DNA of 15,560 nt from an uncultured Erysipelotrichaceae bacterium (GCA_902795845.1 CADBMU010000102.1:1-15560); one strand, 5' to 3'. Shown: positions 1-6,756, counted from the stretch's first letter. Made by a program: numbers and translations. The notes: generated by a model from the sequence alone, not told the origin.

Positions 1-330
1 AAAGAAATGTTAGTTAACATAATATATATTATATGAAGTTATAAATTAAGATTAAAATAGCAAATATAAATAACTATTTAATAATAAATTTAATTCTTTC
101 GTTATACTTACTATTTTATTGATTTAATATTATTCTATACAAATTTATAAACAGTATTTAAAAATTATTTTTTAATTGATTTTAATTTATTATGGATTCT
201 ATTTATTTAATTAAAATCATATTATTTATTATATTCTAATTTAAATCGAGATGGATAATTACCCATCTTTTTAAATTTCGATGCGTCTCATAAAACTCCC
301 CTTTTTTACTGAAATTAATAAATAGGGGGT
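1..330. other. AT-rich intergenic region, no convincing gene
   Basis: This stretch lies downstream of the minus-strand radical SAM gene and runs to the window edge. Positions 1-240 are almost purely A/T with many short homopolymer runs, and I see no ORF with a ribosome binding site, no tRNA fold and no clear promoter on either strand. The only structured part is about 249-332, which holds two inverted repeats listed separately and a minus-strand hexapeptide frame (271-291) with a good Shine-Dalgarno sequence. The simplest reading is a 3' untranslated region with terminator-like structures for the radical SAM transcript. What lies further left is outside the window. Confidence 0.6.
249..272. 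terminator. Near-palindromic hairpin downstream of radical SAM gene
   Basis: AGATGG at 249-254 pairs with CCATCT at 263-268. The interior is also nearly self-complementary, so on the minus-strand RNA the whole 20-base element is a palindrome with one G-U pair. A run of five T follows on the plus strand (268-272), which would make it a terminator for plus-strand transcription, but there is no plus-strand gene to its left. On the minus strand no T-run follows. It may block transcripts approaching from the left, or stabilise the 3' end of the radical SAM mRNA. Confidence 0.4.
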
Positions 331-332
331 TT
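293..332 (-). terminator. Long-loop stem overlapping the radical SAM stop codon
   Basis: AAAC (293-296) plus CCCCT (298-302), with a bulged T at 297, pairs with AGGGGGTTT at 324-332, leaving a loop of about 21 bases. The radical SAM stop codon (331-333) lies in the outer arm. On the minus strand the stem is not followed by a T-run, so a classic intrinsic terminator is doubtful. These are the only G/C runs in this end of the window, which argues against a chance match. It could be an mRNA-stabilising 3' structure. Confidence 0.35.
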
Positions 333-1137
333 ATTTATAAAAATTACAGTTTTGACACAATTTTTCTGATTTAATATTATTTTTAAATTCATTTTTTAAT
401 TTTAAAAATTTTTTACTTGATAATATATCACTTAATGATTTATCATTTAAATTGCCAAAAGAGATATCGCCATTTGAATCCAAACAACAAGCAACAAGAT
501 CTAAATTAGATAATATACCAATGTGATCTTTTAAAGCTAGGCAAGTACCTGTACTACTCCCCTCTTCATTAGAATTAAGAGTAGGCCAAGTAAATTCTTC
601 TTTCGTGGAAATAAAAATATTATCTTTCAAAGTAAAATTTCCATTATGATTAAATCTAATTTTAGTATTATATTTTTCTTCTAGTTTATTAATAATCTCT
701 TGATAATATTTAGAATTGACCCATAATCTATAATTAATGATTGTACCATTATTATTTAATATTTCACAAGCATCAAATACTTTATTTAGATAGTCATCTA
801 AATTTATTTTATATTTATCATCAAAAGAATGTAGTGATACATTTATCTGCCTAATATTTTTATTACTTACTACCCTATTTATTAAATATCCATTAGTAGT
901 AATATTTACATTAATTCCTATATCACTTGTCATATCAATAATTTCATTTATTTTAGGGTGTAAAAGTGGCTCACCCATTAAATGTAAATAGACATATTTA
1001 GTATATGGTTTAATATTTTCTAAAACTTTACTATATTCATCAATTGTCATAAACTTTTTACTACGTTTATTTTTTATACAAAAATTACAGTCTAAGTTAC
1101 AATTGTTAGTTATTTCAATATATATTTTTTTAAACAT
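331..1137 (-). CDS. Radical SAM/SPASM domain protein, function unknown
   Basis: This 268-residue protein is a small radical SAM enzyme. Residues 13-20 form the CxxxCxxC motif that binds the SAM-cleaving 4Fe-4S cluster, followed by the GEP-type motif near 55-57 (MGEPLLHP) and the ITTNG strand near 79-83. The C-terminus has Cys199, Cys217/218 and a final CxxC pair (261, 264), which matches a compact SPASM domain for auxiliary clusters. SPASM enzymes often modify ribosomal peptides or act as sulfatase and other enzyme maturases, but no precursor peptide or target is visible here. The start is supported by AGGTGA five to six bases upstream. It follows the regulator gene by 27 bases with a terminator hairpin between them, so expression probably depends on read-through or a promoter inside the upstream gene. 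The family is firm; the substrate is unknown. Confidence 0.88.
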   Translation of the reverse strand: MFKKIYIEITNNCNLDCNFCIKNKRSKKFMTIDEYSKVLENIKPYTKYVYLHLMGEPLLHPKINEIIDMTSDIGINVNITTNGYLINRVVSNKNIRQINVSLHSFDDKYKINLDDYLNKVFDACEILNNNGTIINYRLWVNSKYYQEIINKLEEKYNTKIRFNHNGNFTLKDNIFISTKEEFTWPTLNSNEEGSSTGTCLALKDHIGILSNLDLVACCLDSNGDISFGNLNDKSLSDILSSKKFLKLKNEFKNNIKSEKLCQNCNFYK

Positions 1138-1150
1138 AATATCACCTTAT

Positions 1151-1177
1151 AAAAAAAGAAAAGATTAAACTTTTCTT
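1151..1177 (-). terminator. Intrinsic terminator between regulator and radical SAM gene
   Basis: AAGAAAAG (1156-1163) pairs with CTTTTCTT (1170-1177) around a six-base loop that contains the regulator's TAA stop codon. In the minus-strand direction the stem runs into a T-rich tail (1157 down to 1151). The stem is A/T-rich, so termination is probably partial. The Shine-Dalgarno sequence of the radical SAM gene begins only a few bases after the tail (1148-1143). Confidence 0.6.
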
Positions 1178-1941
1178 GATTCAATTTCAGCCATTTTTTC
1201 TAATACTTCAGCAGCATTTTCTTCTTTAATTTCTGTATAACCAAGTTCCTTTAAGGCTTGAATTTTAACAGTATTTAATTGTTGAGTACGAGATATTTTT
1301 TCTTCATTTTTTTGTTGAATCTCCTGAACAAATCTTTTATGAGACTCTGCAAGTCTACTACGAGATGCACCACCATTATTATATAAAGTTAATGCAGTAT
1401 ATAAAATGCCCTCAAAAATGAATTGCTTATCAGCTTCAAATTTATAATCTTCTGGATCAGTAAAACCTGTTGTCTTTGACATATAACCAAGAATATACTT
1501 GATTTCAGGAACATTATCTAAAGATTGTAACATTTGATATAAATAAGTAATTGCATAAAAATTTTGTTCTTTATTTTTATCATCTGTTAATTTTTCTTTT
1601 AATAAATAAGTAATATCAGAAATAAGTTGTTGTTCTTGTTTATTCATACCATTCAAATCAAAGAAATTATTTAAACTATTTTGATTTTTAAAAGATTGAT
1701 TTAATCTATTTTCAACTGACATTAAGTATTCAGTAGTAACTTTAATTTTCTCTAAAGTTTCTTCACTTCCATCATTAATATCTAGTAATTTAAATAGTAA
1801 TAATTTTTTCTCTTTTGGCCATTTATTTATATCATCTAATTCTAAATAATTATATACCATTTGTCTAGAAACACCTAAGTATTTTGCTAAGTTAACTTTT
1901 GAAATTCCAAGTTCTTGAAGTAATTCATTTAATTTGTTCAT
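1165..1941 (-). CDS. Helix-turn-helix transcriptional regulator (Cro/C1-like N-terminus)
   Basis: This 258-residue protein begins with a DNA-binding domain. Residues about 8-35 (ISKVNLAKYLGVSRQMVYNY) have the spacing and residues of a Cro/C1-type helix-turn-helix. The rest is predicted helical and rich in Gln, Glu and Lys, with no enzymatic motif that I recognise, and probably serves for dimerisation or ligand sensing. The start is supported by AAAGGA about ten bases upstream. The gene has its own consensus promoter (1997-2024) whose -35 box is overlapped by a palindrome (2009-2029), so autoregulation is likely. It ends at a terminator hairpin that contains its stop codon, and the radical SAM gene follows. 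Its regulon is unknown; the adjacent radical SAM gene is the nearest candidate. Confidence 0.8.
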   Translation of the reverse strand: MNKLNELLQELGISKVNLAKYLGVSRQMVYNYLELDDINKWPKEKKLLLFKLLDINDGSEETLEKIKVTTEYLMSVENRLNQSFKNQNSLNNFFDLNGMNKQEQQLISDITYLLKEKLTDDKNKEQNFYAITYLYQMLQSLDNVPEIKYILGYMSKTTGFTDPEDYKFEADKQFIFEGILYTALTLYNNGGASRSRLAESHKRFVQEIQQKNEEKISRTQQLNTVKIQALKELGYTEIKEENAAEVLEKMAEIESRKV

Positions 1942-1996
1942 TGAAATATCTTCCTTTCACAAAAAGAATAAAAAATCAATATTCTTTACATAATTA

Positions 1997-2024
1997 ATTA
2001 TACCATTATACACTTTAATGTCAA
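1997..2024 (-). promoter_or_regulatory. Consensus sigma-A promoter of the regulator gene
   Basis: Read on the minus strand, TTGACA (2024-2019) is followed by a 16-base spacer and TATAAT (2002-1997), both perfect matches to the vegetative consensus. The -10 box lies about 55 bases upstream of the regulator start. A promoter this strong is expected to be repressed most of the time, which fits the palindrome covering its -35 box. Confidence 0.8.
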
Positions 2025-2029
2025 GTGTA
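2009..2029. promoter_or_regulatory. Palindromic candidate operator over the -35 box
   Basis: Seven-base arms TACACTT (2009-2015) and AAGTGTA (2023-2029) flank a seven-base spacer. The right arm and spacer overlap the TTGACA box of the regulator promoter. A second inverted repeat, TGTAAA/TTTACA, lies next to it at 2036-2049 and overlaps the mnmA stop codon, so there may be two adjacent sites. A palindrome placed here is typical of repression by a dimeric helix-turn-helix protein, most simply the product of the gene downstream. The protein-site pairing is inferred. Confidence 0.5.
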
Positions 2030-2044
2030 AAGTAATGTAAATTT

Positions 2045-3154
2045 TTACAAATACCATAATTTTTGGTTGTCTTTTCTAACTTCGTCTATAATTCCACTAC
2101 CAAGACATTCTTCGCCTAAATATAAAACGCATGCTTGACCAGGTGTAACAGCCTTAGCTAATCCTGGATATTTAACTAAGATTTTATCATCATCTAAATA
2201 TTCTAGATTAACAGGATGATCTTCTCCTCTATATCTAAATTTTGCTGTACAGAAAGCTGGATGTTTACTGCTTATGAAATTAATATTACTTATTAAACAT
2301 GAATCAGAATATAAATATGAATCATCATCATTAAAACAAACATATAAAATATTATTTTTAGTGTCTTTACCACATACATAATGTTTTTCACTATCTCCAG
2401 ACAGTCCAACATTTTTTCTTTGACCAATAGTATAATTCATAAGTCCAGTATGTCTTCCAATTACTTCTTTTGTTTTAACATTTATAATATCACCAGGATT
2501 TGGTTTTAAATAATTATGTAAAAATTTTTGATAATTTCTTTCTCCAATAAAACAAATACCTGTACTATCTTTTTTATTTGCTACATTTAATCCAATCTCA
2601 TTAGCTATTTTTCTTACTTCAGGTTTAGTCAACTCCCCTACGGGAAATAAAACATCTTTTAATTGTTCTGTACTAACTTGTGCTAAAAAATAAGATTGAT
2701 CTTTATTATTATCTACTCCTCTAAGTAATTTTGCACCTTTTGTTCTAGCATAATGCCCTGTAGCAATATATTTAGCACCAAGTTTTTTAGCAGCTTCTTT
2801 AAATTTATCAAATTTTATATATTTATTACATAATAAATCTGGATTAGGAGTTCTACCTTTTTTTAACTCCTCTAAAAAATACATAAAAACATAATCCCAA
2901 TATTCTTTAATAAAGTCAACGCGATGAAGCTTTATTCCTAATATTTCACAAGTTTTTAAAGCATCATTATAATCTTCTTCTTGAGGACATATATTATTAT
3001 TTAAATTAGGATTACCATCTATATCATTATTTATCATACTATCCCAATTTCTCATAAATAATCCTTCAACATCATATCCTTCTTTTTTTAGTAAATAAGC
3101 TGCTACAGCACTATCTACACCACCAGATATTCCAACTATTACTTTTTCTTTCAT
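2045..3154 (-). CDS. mnmA: tRNA-specific 2-thiouridylase MnmA
   Basis: MnmA (TrmU) activates the C2 carbonyl of the wobble uridine in tRNA-Lys, -Glu and -Gln with ATP and installs sulfur received as a persulfide, a cytoplasmic step of mnm5s2U synthesis. The 369-residue length is typical. The PP-loop SGGVDS is at residues 10-15. The catalytic cysteines are visible as Cys109 (NPDLLCNKYIKF) and Cys201 (STGICFIGER), and the ATGHYAR motif is near 131-137. The C-terminal beta-barrel region is complete. The start has AGGGA nine bases upstream. The gene appears to be transcribed alone: a terminator of the preceding gene lies upstream and the regulator's promoter lies just past its stop codon. No sulfurtransferase partner gene is in the window. 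Confidence 0.97.
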   Translation of the reverse strand: MKEKVIVGISGGVDSAVAAYLLKKEGYDVEGLFMRNWDSMINNDIDGNPNLNNNICPQEEDYNDALKTCEILGIKLHRVDFIKEYWDYVFMYFLEELKKGRTPNPDLLCNKYIKFDKFKEAAKKLGAKYIATGHYARTKGAKLLRGVDNNKDQSYFLAQVSTEQLKDVLFPVGELTKPEVRKIANEIGLNVANKKDSTGICFIGERNYQKFLHNYLKPNPGDIINVKTKEVIGRHTGLMNYTIGQRKNVGLSGDSEKHYVCGKDTKNNILYVCFNDDDSYLYSDSCLISNINFISSKHPAFCTAKFRYRGEDHPVNLEYLDDDKILVKYPGLAKAVTPGQACVLYLGEECLGSGIIDEVRKDNQKLWYL

Positions 3155-3176
3155 AAGATCATCCCTAACTAAACAT

Positions 3177-3182
3177 ATTATA
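3177..3182 (-). promoter_or_regulatory. Possible -10 box for mnmA
   Basis: TATAAT on the minus strand lies 22 bases upstream of the mnmA start and downstream of the terminator of the previous gene, which is where a promoter would be needed. The sequence 17 bases further upstream (TTTTAT) is a poor -35 box, and chance matches to TATAAT are common in DNA this AT-rich. Confidence 0.35.
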
Positions 3183-3193
3183 ACTTATATAAT

Positions 3194-3228
3194 AAAAAAA
3201 TAAAATTAATTTCTAAAAATCAATTTTA
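3194..3228 (-). terminator. Intrinsic terminator after the HExxH membrane protein gene
   Basis: In the minus direction a ten-base stem (3228-3219 with 3210-3201), perfect apart from one G-U pair, closes an eight-base loop and is followed by seven T (3200-3194). All pairs but the wobble are A-U, yet the stem length and tail make a good terminator. It begins 10 bases after the stop codon at 3238 and separates this operon from mnmA. Confidence 0.7.
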
Positions 3229-3237
3229 AAAATAAGA

Positions 3238-4902
3238 TTATTTTTTTATATTCATATCAAAATTATCCAAAATATTATTTATTTTATCATAATTTTCAAA
3301 TAAAAGTACTTTTGAATAAGATTGCTTTTGATTTAGCACATTACTCCATGTGTCATATTTTTCTAAAATTTCAGCTTTTTCATCTACGGTTAAAATTGGG
3401 TTTGCATATACAGACGCAAAATATCTAGCATAATTTTCATCGTTATATGAATTTAAAGCAAATGCATAATAATCAGTATATAATTTATAAACAAATTGTG
3501 ATGTTTCTGAATTTCCTTCTATTTTAACATATTTAACATTATTATTAATAACATCTAATATAACTTTATCATAGTTATTAACTTCAACCTCTACAATTGG
3601 ATTATTTTTACTATAATAATCTAAATTTATACTTACAATACCATATTCAGTTGCATAATTTGCTTTAACAACGTCGTTTAAATAATTATTAATATTTAAA
3701 TCTTTATTTAATAATTGGCTAAATAGACTTGGCATTTTAAAGCTTTCTGTATCATCTTTCATTTTCGTTAAATCAATATCATTAACTAATGAAAGAATTG
3801 TAATTTTTAATAAATTATTATCAATATTATTATTTTTCTTAAAATAAACATATGCCATATCATCACAAATTTGATATTTCAAATATTGATAATCTACTGA
3901 TTCAGAATTATTACCATTATTTAATTTATTAAAAACATCAAGTCTAGTAACAACTGCTATAGCTTCTTCATGACTCATTCCAACTGATAAAAGTAAATTT
4001 AAAAATTCGGCAGTAGGATTTGGTTCAAAAAAGATACTATTCATTTTTTCTTTACCAAATATCTCTTCATAAATTTTATAAATATTTATTTCTTTTATAT
4101 AAGTTAAATTATTTAAATCACTTTCTGGATCTAATGCTGTTAAATTTGCTGTATTCGCTTCTTCAAGTAGGCTACCATGAATAATATATTTTTGACATTT
4201 TTCTTTTTCAAAAGTTGATAGTTTATTATATTCATCTGTTCCTATAAATGTATTATCATAAAAATAAGTATCATCCCAGTAATATTTATTATGTTTTAAT
4301 GCATGATATATTTCATGAATTAGTGTTTCCTGATTAGCATTTTTATAAAGTGTAATTAAAGGTTTGCCATTTTCTATAACAAAACTTCCTAATATATTTC
4401 CTTTTTCTTCTTCTAAATATTTTATATCAATATTTTCTAAGGTATTACATAATTCATTTAAATTAATATTATCTTTATTTTGGTTTACAAAATCAAATTT
4501 TTTAACAAGCAAAGCCTTTTCTTCCTCAGATAAATTATTATTTTTATAAATTGCTTCAAGATATTGTAGTAATAGTTTTTCATCTACATCGTTTGATTCT
4601 ATATTTAAATCTTTTTGAATTGTATCATAATTATCAACAATTCTTTGATCAATTTTTAATTTATCTAAATTCCTATTTAAAATAACTCCTAAAAATAAAC
4701 CTAAAGAAAAAACTGATGTGGAAGCTAAAATTAATTTTTCTTTGGTTTTATCATATTTAATATTCTTATTTAATATATTTTCTAATTCTAATTTCAATTG
4801 ATAATTCTTTTCGGCACCTTTTGTATTATACTTCCCATTTGTTAAATATATTTTAAAAAAGGCATTTTTGTAAAATAATTCAGTTATATATACTTCTTTC
4901 AA
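3238..4902 (-). CDS. Membrane-anchored protein with HExxH zinc-protease-like motif, family unknown
   Basis: I do not recognise this 554-residue protein. Residues 1-56 look cytosolic and charged, residues 57-75 form one membrane span (LILASTSVFSLGLFLGVIL), and the rest should lie outside the membrane. Residues 195-204 read IHEIYHALKH, a zincin-type HExxH (His196, Glu197, His200). A possible third zinc ligand is Glu247 or Glu248 in LLEEANTA, about 47 residues on, which would suit a gluzincin-like arrangement. The start must be TTG at 4902: an in-frame TGA lies two codons upstream, no ATG occurs for hundreds of residues, and AGATGAT just upstream is a weak ribosome binding site. It follows the spoIIM-like gene by 28 bases and is probably cotranscribed, which hints at an envelope or sporulation role. 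Protease activity is inferred from the motif only. Confidence 0.7.
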   Translation of the reverse strand: MKEVYITELFYKNAFFKIYLTNGKYNTKGAEKNYQLKLELENILNKNIKYDKTKEKLILASTSVFSLGLFLGVILNRNLDKLKIDQRIVDNYDTIQKDLNIESNDVDEKLLLQYLEAIYKNNNLSEEEKALLVKKFDFVNQNKDNINLNELCNTLENIDIKYLEEEKGNILGSFVIENGKPLITLYKNANQETLIHEIYHALKHNKYYWDDTYFYDNTFIGTDEYNKLSTFEKEKCQKYIIHGSLLEEANTANLTALDPESDLNNLTYIKEINIYKIYEEIFGKEKMNSIFFEPNPTAEFLNLLLSVGMSHEEAIAVVTRLDVFNKLNNGNNSESVDYQYLKYQICDDMAYVYFKKNNNIDNNLLKITILSLVNDIDLTKMKDDTESFKMPSLFSQLLNKDLNINNYLNDVVKANYATEYGIVSINLDYYSKNNPIVEVEVNNYDKVILDVINNNVKYVKIEGNSETSQFVYKLYTDYYAFALNSYNDENYARYFASVYANPILTVDEKAEILEKYDTWSNVLNQKQSYSKVLLFENYDKINNILDNFDMNIKK

Positions 4903-4930
4903 AACTCATCATCTCTAAAATATTATATCA

Positions 4931-5482
4931 TTATTTTATTAAAAAAGAAAAAATATTTAATATTTTTGAACCAAATAAAATTAAAAATATATCATTTAAT
5001 ATTATTAGAGAAAAAACAATAATGCTATTATAAATGGTTTTAGTAATATCATTACTTTCTTTTTTTATGCTTTTAATCGTGTTTTTAAATAATTTATAAA
5101 ACTTTAAAACTAATAAGACAGTAAAAAAGATTAATGCTAATTTATAAACTAAAATATATGCTAAAGTGTAGAAAACTCCCCCTAATTTATAGCAATAAAA
5201 GTAATAGGATAGAACAAAACCTACTGTTATTCCCTCAAAAAAAAGATAGACTAAAAGAAAAAGTATTCCAATTCCTAAAAATGCAAAAGTAAAGGAAATA
5301 CCAAATATTAAAATATGATATAAGATATTTTTTATACTGACAAATTTTAAATTATTAGCTTGGGAAATAATATAACTTATATTACTTTCATCTAATTTAC
5401 TAAAGATAAATATTCCTAATGCGATACTTACTATTACCATGATTATAATCAAATACATCTTTTTTTTCAATAATTTTTTCAT
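4931..5482 (-). CDS. spoIIM: Stage II sporulation protein M-like membrane protein
   Basis: SpoIIM is the membrane component that holds SpoIID and SpoIIP in the DMP complex, which degrades septal peptidoglycan during forespore engulfment. This 183-residue protein has an N-terminal span (about 10-29), two closely packed hydrophobic segments around 54-96 with the GIGILFLLVYLFFEGITVGF pattern typical of the SpoIIM/DUF95 family, and further spans at about 105-128 and 152-172. The family's usual ILPQN-like motif after the third core helix is not conserved here (ILVY instead). The second Met is chosen as start because AGGAGG (5493-5488) lies five bases upstream of it and only two bases upstream of the first Met at 5485. 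The spoIIP 3' end in the same window supports the assignment. A broader DUF95 membrane protein with a non-sporulation role is the alternative. Confidence 0.72.
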   Translation of the reverse strand: MKKLLKKKMYLIIIMVIVSIALGIFIFSKLDESNISYIISQANNLKFVSIKNILYHILIFGISFTFAFLGIGILFLLVYLFFEGITVGFVLSYYFYCYKLGGVFYTLAYILVYKLALIFFTVLLVLKFYKLFKNTIKSIKKESNDITKTIYNSIIVFSLIILNDIFLILFGSKILNIFSFLIK

Positions 5483-5498
5483 CATTTCCTCCTAACAA

Positions 5499-5504
5499 AT
5501 TATA
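5499..5504 (-). promoter_or_regulatory. Possible -10 box for the spoIIM-like gene
   Basis: A minus-strand TATAAT lies five bases upstream of the AGGAGG ribosome binding site, in the 68-base gap between two divergent genes. No good -35 box is seen 16-18 bases upstream (TCATAA), so it may be a weak promoter, depend on an activator, or use another sigma factor. I could not match a sporulation sigma consensus with confidence. Confidence 0.3.
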
Positions 5505-5550
5505 TTTACTTTATTTAACAATTATGATAAATTTATTATGGTGGTAAAAG

Positions 5551-5652
5551 ATGAATAAAAATGTTAGAAAAATCATGGCATGGGTATTATTAATACTTAT
5601 GGTTGGAAGTATTGTAGCCTCTTTAATTGGTTACATTATAGCATCAAAATAA
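5551..5652 (+). CDS. Small single-span membrane peptide, DUF4044-like
   Basis: This 33-codon gene is the only plus-strand gene in the window. It starts with ATG seven bases after a GGTGG ribosome binding site and ends in TAA inside a strong terminator stem. The peptide has a basic N-terminus (MNKNVRKIM), then a hydrophobic segment AWVLLILMVGSIVASLIGY and a short polar end. The arrangement of lysines followed by AW-LLILMVGS is characteristic of the DUF4044 family of very short Firmicutes membrane peptides, whose function is unknown. Divergence from the spoIIM-like gene and its own terminator argue for an independent transcript. It is short enough to be missed by ordinary gene callers. Confidence 0.75.
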   Translation: MNKNVRKIMAWVLLILMVGSIVASLIGYIIASK

Positions 5653-5685
5653 GCATTTCTAAATCAATAGAAATGCTTATTTTTT
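5646..5685. terminator. Bidirectional intrinsic terminator between convergent genes
   Basis: A perfect 16-base stem (5646-5661 with 5668-5683) encloses the six-base loop AATCAA. T-runs follow on both strands. The core AAGCATTTCTA is followed by its exact complement, so this is the strongest hairpin in the window. The stop codons of both convergent genes (5650-5652 on plus, 5679-5677 on minus) lie inside the stem, so a single element terminates both transcripts. Confidence 0.93.
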
Positions 5686-6756
5686 CATTAAATTTTCTAT
5701 AGAAACTATTGTATTTTCATCATTTTCAAAGTTAGGAATTACATTTTCAATATTTGTATTATTCTTAATATCAAAATTTCTTTTCTTTTTATATAAATTA
5801 TAAGCATATATACCAGTTATAGTAGATATTATTAATAGTATTAAAATTATTATTAGCAAAATAATTGAACTTTTATTAAATAAACTAAAAGAATAATTTA
5901 TTTTTACTGGTGAAAAATAATTTAGTTCCCAACTTAAATTTTTAGAATCATTTGATATACTTGTAGCATTACTTGATAATGCCTTATTTGGTAATTTTAC
6001 GTTATATGATAAGTCAAAATTATTATTGAAATCTTTACTCACTAGATCAGTGTAATCATTTTGATTTTTTATAATATTATCAATTATTTTTACTATATCA
6101 TTTTTAGTTTGTTCATCATATCCTTGAAAAATATTATTACCAATAATGATAATTGGCGTTTTTTCATAATTTAATGAATTCTCGTTTAAAATATTACTTA
6201 AAAAATTAAAATTTTCTTGAGATTCCATTAAATCATACTCAACTATTTCAAATTTTGGATAATTTTTTAATAAATTACTTAGATATTCTTTTGCGTCAAT
6301 TGTTTCTTGATTGTTGCTTTTAAATAAATATAATTTCATTTTATAATCATATATCTGACTAAAATCATAAACATAATTTGCCGTATATGTATTTTTAAAA
6401 AATCCTTTTTTTACCTTAAATAAATTCTTTTCATCTAAGTTGCCTTTTAAAATATTTGCTAAATTTGTCTCTTGTGCATTTTTCATGCTAATATCATTTA
6501 TGCTTTTATACTTTTTAGATAATCTATATCCCGTATAATTGTTATCATGATAAGAATCTACAAAAAATCCTAAAGGACTTACGATATCTTTTACTTCATT
6601 TATATCTAGGCTTTTGTTGCTATTTATATCATAGCCTAAATTAATTTCAAAATTTACTGATTTATCAGAAGCTATTGTTACATTAGTTTCATATTTCACA
6701 CAAGAACAACTCAAAAAAATAATAGCTAATAAGATTAAACACTTAAAATGTTTCAT
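5677..6756 (-). CDS. LppM-like lipoprotein with an inserted cysteine-free thioredoxin-like domain
   Basis: This 359-residue protein begins with a lipoprotein-type signal (KCLILLAIIFLSCSC; candidate lipidated Cys17 or Cys19). Residues about 21-130 and 245-292 resemble the two halves of an LppM-type beta-rich domain, with VTIASDKSVNFEINLGYD near the front and LSWELNYFSPVKINYSF near the end. Between them, residues about 138-235 look like a thioredoxin fold: a first strand KMKLYLF, a helix, a strand FEIVEYDL, then KTPIIIIGNNIFQGY with the cis-Pro-like TP, and a final helix. The position where CxxC would stand reads SNNQ, so no redox centre is present. A membrane span (about 298-320) and a basic cytosolic tail follow. 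AGGTGA lies seven bases upstream of the start. It is last in the lemA operon, 31 bases after the C39-like gene. Domain calls rest on pattern recognition. Confidence 0.65.
   Translation of the reverse strand: MKHFKCLILLAIIFLSCSCVKYETNVTIASDKSVNFEINLGYDINSNKSLDINEVKDIVSPLGFFVDSYHDNNYTGYRLSKKYKSINDISMKNAQETNLANILKGNLDEKNLFKVKKGFFKNTYTANYVYDFSQIYDYKMKLYLFKSNNQETIDAKEYLSNLLKNYPKFEIVEYDLMESQENFNFLSNILNENSLNYEKTPIIIIGNNIFQGYDEQTKNDIVKIIDNIIKNQNDYTDLVSKDFNNNFDLSYNVKLPNKALSSNATSISNDSKNLSWELNYFSPVKINYSFSLFNKSSIILLIIILILLIISTITGIYAYNLYKKKRNFDIKNNTNIENVIPNFENDENTIVSIENLMKK

Noticed and set aside
1..330. Riboswitch, T-box or CRISPR leader in the left intergenic region
   Set aside because: No repeat-spacer pattern, conserved aptamer elements or downstream gene in the window; only simple inverted repeats are present.
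4364..4549. Plus-strand 61-codon ORF
   Set aside because: It lies entirely within the HExxH gene on the opposite strand, has no ribosome binding site and a low-complexity Phe/Ser composition typical of an antisense shadow.
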